A stretch of 20,183 nt of DNA from JBBUX01 sp037445775 (GTDB lineage Bacteria; Actinomycetota; Coriobacteriia; Anaerosomatales; PHET01). The DNA lies in assembly GCA_037445775.1 (NCBI GenBank), contig JBBIJX010000030.1:1-20183 (forward strand), in the 5' to 3' direction. The notes under the pieces were generated by a model. The model was not told the origin of the DNA and searched no databases. It saw only the letters and a list, made by a program, of their open reading frames with translations. How positions within the stretch are numbered: position 1 is the first letter of the stretch; every line of letters begins with the position of its first letter. A program made the position numbers and the translations under genes. Shown piece after piece: positions 14,460 to 20,183 of the stretch.

Positions 14460-16298
14460 ATGACCCACGATCCGCCCTACGGCCGCGAAGTGCGCATCCG
14501 TATAGGGGGCCCGGCCGGGTTCGGCATCAAGGCGGCCGGCCAGTCCCTCGCTCGCGTCTTCGCCGCCGCCGGCTACCACACGTTCGACCTGACCGAGTAC
14601 CCCTCACTCATCAAGGGCGGCCACAACACCTACCACGTCCGGGTGAGCGCGGATCCCATCACGAGCCACGTGCTCGCGACCGACGTGCTCGTCTGCCTCG
14701 ACCGCCGAACGCTGCGACTGCACGCCGCCGAACTCACCTCCGGAGGCGCCGTCATCTACGACCCCGGCGACTTCTCGCCCACAGGCGACGACGTCCTTGG
14801 GCGAACGGACCTCTGTCTCGTGCCGATCCCGCTCGCCGAGATCGTGGAAAGCGCCCGCGGCATCAGAATCATGCGCAACGTCACCGCGCTCGGGGCCACG
14901 CTGGGACACCTCAACCACCCGATCGAAGGCCTCGTGGCCGCAGTCCGAGCCCAGTTCGCACACAAGGCGCCCGAGGTCGCCGAAGAGAACATCGCTGTCG
15001 CCATGGCAGGCTACCATCACGCGCGGCAGGCCCGGTGCGCCTTCCCCTTCGCGCTCCCAACAGTTGAGGCGCCGGCGCCCCGCGTGCTTCTCGACGGCAA
15101 CGAGGCGTTCGGTCTCGGCGCCCTGGCCGCCGGCATCGGCTTCTACGCGGCGTACCCCATGACTCCCGCGTCGTCACTGCTGCACTTCATGGCGAGACAC
15201 GCAGACTCGCAGGGTGTAGTCGTGAAGCACACCGAGGATGAGATCGCCGCGATGAACATGGTCGTAGGCGCGGCCTTCGGAGGTGCGCGCGCGATGTGCT
15301 CGACCTCGGGAGGCGGCTTCTCACTCATGGTCGAGGCGTTCGGCCTAGCGGGTGTCAGCGAGACGCCGTGCGTCGTGGGGCTTTTCACCCGCCCCGGTCC
15401 CGCCACCGGGATGCCCACGTGGACCGAGCAGAGCGACCTGCGCTTCGCGCTGCACGCCTCCCAGGGCGAGTTCCCTCGCGTTGTGCTCGCCCCCGGCGAC
15501 CACACCGAGGCATTCGAGTTCGCGTGGCGTGCCTTCAACATCTCAGACGAACTGCAGACGCCGGTGATCCTGCTTGGCGACTCGTACCTCTCGGACAACC
15601 GTGCCACAACCGCACCGCCCGACGTGGATGCCGTCGAGATCCGCCGCGGCTCGCTCCTTACCGAAGGTGATGTCGCCGAACACCCCGATGCGCTCGTCAA
15701 CGGCCGCTACGCGCGCTACGGCATGACCGAGAACGGCGTGAGTCTGCGAGCGATCCCTGGCGTGGAAGGCGCGATACAGGTGGTCAACTCGTACGAACAC
15801 GACGCGTTCGGCTACGGCGCCCAAGGTGAAGAGGTAGCGGTGCGCGTTGCCCAGAACGAGAAGCGGCTGCGCAAGCTCGATCTCGCCCGCACGCTCGTGC
15901 CACCGCCCGTCGTCCACGGACCCCCGGAGGCCGAGATCTCGCTCGTGTTCTTTGGCACCACGAAGATGCCAGCGCTCGAAGCGGTCGCGTGGCTGCAGAA
16001 CGAGGGGCACGCCGTCAATGCCCTCCAGATCACGACCGTATGCCCGTTCCCCACAGACGAGGTCTGCTCGTTCCTCGACAGTGCAGGCATCACGCTCGTG
16101 GTCGAGGGCAACGCGACCGGACAACTCGAGGGAATCATCCGCGAACACTGCCTGCGGCCGCTTCACCACCGTCTGCACCGATACGACGGGCGCCCGTTCT
16201 CGCCCGAGCTCATCTACGCGACCGTCAAGCAGCTACTCGGCGAACCGGTCGCGCTTACCCCGACCGGAGCGTTCGCCGCTTCAGGGGAGGTGACGTGA
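14460..16298 (+). CDS. korA: 2-oxoacid:ferredoxin oxidoreductase, fused gamma-alpha subunit (KorA-like)
   Basis: 612 aa. Residues 10-190 are the gamma domain (IRIGGPAGFGIKAAGQSLAR, EYPSLIKGGHNTY); about 207-600 are the alpha subunit, with LDGNEAFGLGAL, YPMTPAS (232-238), HTEDEIAAMNMVVGA, STSGGGFSLMVEA and RPGPATGMPTWTEQSDL. The last blocks are typical of 2-oxoglutarate-type KorA rather than pyruvate enzymes. With KorB it interconverts a 2-oxoacid plus CoA with acyl-CoA, CO2 and reduced ferredoxin in the cytoplasm. The ATG at 14460 has GGAGG 10 bases upstream; the open frame extends further left only through coaBC antisense. It overlaps korB by one base (TGATG). 2-oxoglutarate is the best guess for substrate; a branched or other 2-oxoacid cannot be excluded. 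Confidence 0.92.
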   Translation: MTHDPPYGREVRIRIGGPAGFGIKAAGQSLARVFAAAGYHTFDLTEYPSLIKGGHNTYHVRVSADPITSHVLATDVLVCLDRRTLRLHAAELTSGGAVIYDPGDFSPTGDDVLGRTDLCLVPIPLAEIVESARGIRIMRNVTALGATLGHLNHPIEGLVAAVRAQFAHKAPEVAEENIAVAMAGYHHARQARCAFPFALPTVEAPAPRVLLDGNEAFGLGALAAGIGFYAAYPMTPASSLLHFMARHADSQGVVVKHTEDEIAAMNMVVGAAFGGARAMCSTSGGGFSLMVEAFGLAGVSETPCVVGLFTRPGPATGMPTWTEQSDLRFALHASQGEFPRVVLAPGDHTEAFEFAWRAFNISDELQTPVILLGDSYLSDNRATTAPPDVDAVEIRRGSLLTEGDVAEHPDALVNGRYARYGMTENGVSLRAIPGVEGAIQVVNSYEHDAFGYGAQGEEVAVRVAQNEKRLRKLDLARTLVPPPVVHGPPEAEISLVFFGTTKMPALEAVAWLQNEGHAVNALQITTVCPFPTDEVCSFLDSAGITLVVEGNATGQLEGIIREHCLRPLHHRLHRYDGRPFSPELIYATVKQLLGEPVALTPTGAFAASGEVT

Positions 16299-17179
16299 TG
16301 CCCGAGCCCGCCGCGTTCACCAACTCCAACAAGCCTACGTGGTGCCCCGGATGCGGGAACCACGGCATGTTCCTCGCGCTCCGGCGCGCGCTTGCCGAGC
16401 TGGGGTGGGAGAAGCGCGACTTCACGATGTTCTGGGGCATCGGGTGCCACGGCAACGGGGCGGACTTCTACGACGTCCAGGGGTTCCACGCGCTGCACGG
16501 CCGCGCGCTGCCGCCTGCGACCGCGTTCGCGCTGACGAGGCCCGACCAGCAGGTCATCGTCGAGATGGGTGACGGCGACGGCTACGGGCTAGGCGTAGGC
16601 CACTTCGTGCATTCTTGCCGACGCAACGTCGCGATGACCGCGATCGTCCACAACAACCAGATCTATGGGCTCACCACCGGTCAGGCGTCCCCCACCACGG
16701 ATCGGCTCATGTCCACCGTGTCGACGCCAAGAGGCGTCCTGGAACAGCCGGTGAACCCGCTCGGGATCGCCCTCGCCGAAGGAGCGACTTTCGTGGCGCG
16801 CGGCTTCGCCGGCGACATCCCGCATTTGACGTCACTCTACGTGCGCGCTCTGCAACACGACGGGTTCGCGCTGGTCGACGTCTTTCAGCCGTGCGTCACG
16901 TGGAACAAGCTCAACACGTTCTCGTGGTTCCGCGAGCGCGTCTACAAGCTCGAGGACGAGGACTGGGACGCGAGTGACCGCGCCTCAGCGCTCACACTGT
17001 CGCTCACGACGTTTCATGAGCTCGCTTGCACGCCTGAGACGTGTCGCGTGCCGCTGGGGGTCTACTACGCAGAAGCCGGGCGCGAAACCTACCAGTCGCT
17101 TACGCCGGCATCCTCGGTCCCGGGATGGGAGCGCACGCTCAAGGCGCGCGACATCTCGAGTCTGATCGAAAACGTGTAG
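16298..17179 (+). CDS. korB: 2-oxoacid:ferredoxin oxidoreductase beta subunit (KorB-like)
   Basis: 293 aa, usual for KorB. It binds thiamine diphosphate and an iron-sulfur cluster. WCPGCGNHG (C16, C19), GIGCHGN (C50) and C199 in FQPCVTWN are the cluster ligands expected for this family. GDGDGYGLGVGHFVHSCRRN (91-110) followed by HNNQIYGLTTGQ is the thiamine diphosphate-Mg motif. The start ATG shares its first base with the korA stop and has GGGGAGG 7 bases upstream, giving coupled translation. No separate delta (ferredoxin) subunit gene follows, so the enzyme is the two-subunit form with an external ferredoxin. The stop lies only 3 bases from the stop of the convergent HD-GYP gene. Confidence 0.94.
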   Translation: MPEPAAFTNSNKPTWCPGCGNHGMFLALRRALAELGWEKRDFTMFWGIGCHGNGADFYDVQGFHALHGRALPPATAFALTRPDQQVIVEMGDGDGYGLGVGHFVHSCRRNVAMTAIVHNNQIYGLTTGQASPTTDRLMSTVSTPRGVLEQPVNPLGIALAEGATFVARGFAGDIPHLTSLYVRALQHDGFALVDVFQPCVTWNKLNTFSWFRERVYKLEDEDWDASDRASALTLSLTTFHELACTPETCRVPLGVYYAEAGRETYQSLTPASSVPGWERTLKARDISSLIENV

Positions 17180-17182
17180 CGA

Positions 17183-19354
17183 TCAGCCGCCAGCGCCGGT
17201 CGACGAGTCGGTCTCGCGGGTCGCGCCCGGGCCGCGGATCATGCGTACGAACACACCGGCGACCGCCGGATCGAACTGCTTGCCGGCGCACGCCTCGATC
17301 TCGGCGAGGGCGTCGCCGGTCGTGAGCGCGGACCCATACGGTCGCCCAGTGGTGATCGTCTCGTAGGCGTCACAGACGGCCAGGATGCGCGCTTCGAGGG
17401 GGATGTCCTCACCGGCAAGGCCATCGGGATAGCCCGAGCCGTCCCATCGCTCGTGGTGCGACCTGACGAGCGGGAGGATGTCGTCGAGGCGTGCAGGTGC
17501 GAGAATCTGCTCGCCGAGCACCGGATGCTGCTCGATCGCGGCACGCTCGGCTTCGTCGAGAAGGCCGGGCTTGAGCAGTATCTCGTCAGCTACCCCGATC
17601 TTGCCGACGTCGTGCATAAGCGCACCGAGCCCGATCAGCTGCACCTCACCGTCGGGCAAGTCGAGTGCGCGGGCGAGGGCCGTGGCGAGCTCTGCGACGT
17701 TGGTCGAATGATGGCGAGTTGCAGGATCGCGTGCGTCGACAGCGCCTGCCAGGCCGCGCACCGTAGCTCGCTGAGCACGCAAGCGCTCACGGCGGTGACG
17801 CTCCTCGAGCGGTGGCCCGACGGTGGCGCGGTCATAAACGACGACGGGCTCCCCCTCGAACCCATGCGCCGCAGAGACCGCGACCTCGGCGGCCGCGAGA
17901 ACCTGCTGCCCTCTCAGCGCGTGACGCGGGTAGCTCGCGACACCGGCAAACACACCCGCTACCCCGGAAGAAGGCGCGAGCACCGGATCCTTGCCGGCAG
18001 CAACCCACACACGCAACGCGAACTCCGCAGCGGCGGCCGGCCCTGCGCCGGCAATGAGCACGGCGAACCGGTCACCCGAAACGCGATACGCTGAGTGAGT
18101 CCCGTCCGCCTCCTGCTGCACCAGCCGCGCGAACGCCCGGCAGATCTCATCGGCGGCGCCCGCCTGGGAGCCGCGTTCGGGCGTGAGCGGCCACGTGTCA
18201 AAGACCACTACGCTTGATTCGATACCGGCGTCGGCGGCGGTCTCGACGAGAATCTCGGCCTGCCGCTCGAGCGCCGTCCGGTTCCCGAGCCCCGTCTCGG
18301 GATCTGTCGATGCGCGCACCCGAAGCGCTGCTCTCTCCATCGCAGCGATCCAGCTTCGCAGCGCCAGCACGCACGCCAGCAGAACCACCGCCACCAGCAG
18401 TATCCCGGCCGCAGGCGTGTGCCGCACCTCGAAAGCTCCCCAAGCCATTATCGCGAGGCCTATCGAGGCCAAGACCGGGTACCCGCGCATCGCGCGGGGC
18501 GCAAGGACGCGCGGCAGGGGCCACGGCTCCGGCGCCACTTCATCGACGTCAGTGGTCAATCGATACACACCACCAACCACTAGCAAGGCGAAGCCGCTGC
18601 CGAACACGAGCGTCGCAACAATGGCGACCGAAGGCGGTGAAACCCCGATGTTGGCCTGCATGAGCGGGGCGAACAGGAGAGACGCCCCATAGGTGAAGAT
18701 CGACGCAGCGGTCAGCCCCTCCCACGTCGGCCGCTGCCGGGCGACCCATGACGTGAGCACCAGCGACGTGAAGACGATCATGACGCTTCCGACGAGCGGG
18801 TAGACGGCGGCCAGCGCAGCGGCGAAGTCGGCGTCAGGTGCGTATGCCGCGAAAAGCCGACTCGTCCACGCGATGACAACGACCGGCCACGCGAGTACCG
18901 CGAACGCGGTGACGTCGAGGTAGAAGCAGAGACGCTGAGAGAGCGGCAACACAGCGATACGCGTCATGCCTGCCAACGCCAAGAACATCGTGAGTGCCGC
19001 CGCCCCGTGCAGCCAGTGCGTCCAGGCTCCGAAAGGAGGACCGCCGGGGTTGACGGTCACGGCATACCACGTCCAGTAGGTCTCGCTGACTAGCACGAGC
19101 ACAGCCGAAAGTGACATGCCGAGCCAGAATGCGCGCTCGCGCTGAGCGTGACGCGCGACAGTCGACGCGATAACGACTCCCAGGGCCGCACAGAGCGCCA
19201 TGGGCGCGAAGTAGACGAGAACGTCTCCCACAACGAGCGCGACTTGCCACGGCACGTCCGCGCGTGCCAGGCCGAATCTCAGCGTCGGCACTGCAGCGAG
19301 GAGCGACCATGCGAGTAGGCGCGAAACGCGTGCCCTGCGACTGATCGCGGACAT
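17183..19354 (-). CDS. Membrane protein with degenerate GGDEF domain and HD-GYP c-di-GMP phosphodiesterase domain
   Basis: 723 aa. About the first 340 residues hold eight to ten hydrophobic helices (for example 12-30, 37-64, 78-92, 113-135, 146-167, 183-204, 215-235, 242-263, 292-308, 315-334), a likely membrane sensor. Residues 345-510 are GGDEF-like (STDPETGLGNRTALERQ at 349-365), but the signature is SGDRF (426-430), so diguanylate cyclase activity is unlikely. Residues 525-705 are an HD-GYP domain with H549, HDVGK (581-585), H610, H633-H634, GYPDG (641-645) and D662, all the metal ligands expected for hydrolysis of c-di-GMP to pGpG or GMP. ATG at 19354 overlaps the upstream stop as TGATG, with GGAGG 10 bases ahead; a start at 19381 is possible. 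The activating signal is unknown. Confidence 0.92.
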   Translation of the reverse strand: MSAISRRARVSRLLAWSLLAAVPTLRFGLARADVPWQVALVVGDVLVYFAPMALCAALGVVIASTVARHAQRERAFWLGMSLSAVLVLVSETYWTWYAVTVNPGGPPFGAWTHWLHGAAALTMFLALAGMTRIAVLPLSQRLCFYLDVTAFAVLAWPVVVIAWTSRLFAAYAPDADFAAALAAVYPLVGSVMIVFTSLVLTSWVARQRPTWEGLTAASIFTYGASLLFAPLMQANIGVSPPSVAIVATLVFGSGFALLVVGGVYRLTTDVDEVAPEPWPLPRVLAPRAMRGYPVLASIGLAIMAWGAFEVRHTPAAGILLVAVVLLACVLALRSWIAAMERAALRVRASTDPETGLGNRTALERQAEILVETAADAGIESSVVVFDTWPLTPERGSQAGAADEICRAFARLVQQEADGTHSAYRVSGDRFAVLIAGAGPAAAAEFALRVWVAAGKDPVLAPSSGVAGVFAGVASYPRHALRGQQVLAAAEVAVSAAHGFEGEPVVVYDRATVGPPLEERHRRERLRAQRATVRGLAGAVDARDPATRHHSTNVAELATALARALDLPDGEVQLIGLGALMHDVGKIGVADEILLKPGLLDEAERAAIEQHPVLGEQILAPARLDDILPLVRSHHERWDGSGYPDGLAGEDIPLEARILAVCDAYETITTGRPYGSALTTGDALAEIEACAGKQFDPAVAGVFVRMIRGPGATRETDSSTGAGG

Positions 19355-20183
19355 CACCGCACCGCCTCCGAGTCGGTCCATCCCAATGCGTCGGTCGTTC
19401 CAACCATCACGATGAACCGCTCGGCGAGTTCCGGGTCGAAGCGGGTGCCGATAGCGAAGTCGATCTCCTGCAGCGCCGCAGCCTTCGACATGGGAGCGCC
19501 ATATCGGCGACCGGCGGCCATGCCGTCGTACGCGTCGGCGAGCGCGATGATGCGGGCCTCAACCGGTATCGCATCGCCCTGAAGCCCGTCAGGATAACCT
19601 TGGCCGTCCCAACGCTCGTGATGCGCCCGGACCCACAGTGCGATTCCGGGATCGGAGAGAGCTTCCAAGAGGCGCTCACCCAACTGGCAGTGTTCTTGGG
19701 AGATTAGCCTCTCGCGAGCGGAGAGCGTCTTACCGCCTAGCATCACGTTCGGCAACGCGATCTTGCCCACATCGTGCAGGAGCGCAGCGATCTCCACGCG
19801 CTCAGCGTGTGCGTCCTCGTATTCGAGCTCGGTGGCCATGAGCCGGGCGAGGGCGGCGACGTTGCGGGCGTGATCATGACTATGGGGATCGCGGGCGTCC
19901 GCGGCCGCCAGAAGCGCCCGCGCCACGTCGCGCGCCGATTGCAGCGAACCTGAAAGGCGCTCGTCGATGGAGACGGCATCGCCGATTCGCGGGTCGTAGA
20001 CGACGATTCGGTCCTTGCCTTGCCGCTTGGCCCACACGCGGGCGGCGGAGGCGCATCGAGCCAGCTCATCGCAGGTGGCCGCGTGTAGTGGCGCGAACGC
20101 GGCGCCTACCGAAGCTGTGAGCGGCACGCTGCCGCGAGTCTCTTTCACCGCCGCGCACAGCCGCACACCGAGGCTCTTCCCTT
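19354..20183 (-). CDS. GGDEF/HD-GYP protein, C-terminal part (cut by window edge)
   Basis: The open frame enters from the right edge and gives 275 visible residues. The first about 65 are the end of a GGDEF domain: VPLTASVGAAFAP corresponds to the TVSIGVA strand and RVWAKRQGKDRIVVYD to the ALYxAKxxGRN helix, so the GGDEF signature itself lies beyond the window. The rest is an HD-GYP domain with HDVGK at visible residues 136-140, HHERWDGQGYPDGL (187-200) and the ADAYD metal site (about 215-219). A GTG at 20166 could be misread as a start, but the domain continues upstream of it, so the gene is incomplete here. It is the upstream partner of the next HD-GYP gene and a paralogue of it (the two share HHERWDGxGYPDGL and similar flanks), pointing to tandem duplication. 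Confidence 0.92.
   Translation of the reverse strand, partial: GKSLGVRLCAAVKETRGSVPLTASVGAAFAPLHAATCDELARCASAARVWAKRQGKDRIVVYDPRIGDAVSIDERLSGSLQSARDVARALLAAADARDPHSHDHARNVAALARLMATELEYEDAHAERVEIAALLHDVGKIALPNVMLGGKTLSARERLISQEHCQLGERLLEALSDPGIALWVRAHHERWDGQGYPDGLQGDAIPVEARIIALADAYDGMAAGRRYGAPMSKAAALQEIDFAIGTRFDPELAERFIVMVGTTDALGWTDSEAVR

Noticed and set aside
20164..20183. GTG at 20166 as the start of the rightmost HD-GYP gene
   Set aside because: The frame stays open to the edge and would begin in the middle of a GGDEF domain; the gene is cut by the window.

Overview
This is a GC-rich bacterial stretch of about 20 kb with almost no intergenic space. Genes run in tightly packed, often overlapping runs with GTG starts and strong Shine-Dalgarno sites. 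The split glycine dehydrogenase (gcvPA/gcvPB), two-subunit 2-oxoacid:ferredoxin oxidoreductase, VanW/G5 surface protein, fused sugar-nucleotidyltransferase/pseudo-phosphomannomutase and HD-GYP proteins suggest an anaerobic high-GC Gram-positive actinobacterium, perhaps near the Coriobacteriia. That placement is inference from gene content, not a phylogeny.

Layout. (1) 1-4777, minus strand: a D-Ala-D-Ala carboxypeptidase, then the glycine cleavage genes gcvT-gcvH-gcvPA-gcvPB, the last cut by the left edge. A UUCG-capped hairpin lies between the carboxypeptidase and gcvT. (2) 4778-5678, plus strand: a divergent small membrane protein with a degenerate, shortened GGDEF-like domain, preceded by an exact TATAAT box. 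(3) 5721-11931, minus strand: a VanW/G5 cell-wall protein, and upstream of it a compact corA-pgsA-nucleotidyltransferase run. (4) 12019-12702: a scar of decayed mobile or defence DNA (the C-terminal tail of a superfamily 2 helicase, a small unknown ORF and the C-terminal tail of what looks like a serine recombinase) abutting an intact tRNA-Pro(GGG). (5) 12734-14350, minus strand: coaBC and a DUF190 (PII-like) gene. (6) 14460-17179, plus strand: korA-korB, divergent from coaBC. (7) 17183-20183, minus strand: two coupled HD-GYP proteins, the upstream one cut by the right edge.

How it fits together. GcvT/H/PA/PB convert glycine to CO2, ammonia, methylene-THF and NADH (with a dihydrolipoamide dehydrogenase not seen here). 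KorAB exchanges CO2, acyl-CoA and reduced ferredoxin, and coaBC next to it makes the CoA precursor. The carboxypeptidase, VanW protein, nucleotidyltransferase and PgsA serve the envelope. Three proteins relate to cyclic-di-GMP signalling; the two whose GGDEF signature can be read are degenerate, and the two HD-GYP proteins retain the hydrolase residues.

The most notable observations are the loss of all four catalytic loops in the phosphomannomutase half of the fusion protein, and the previously gene-less-looking 12.0-12.7 kb stretch, which reads as an eroded element at a tRNA gene. I see no CRISPR array, rRNA, intact IS element or complete new defence system in this window.
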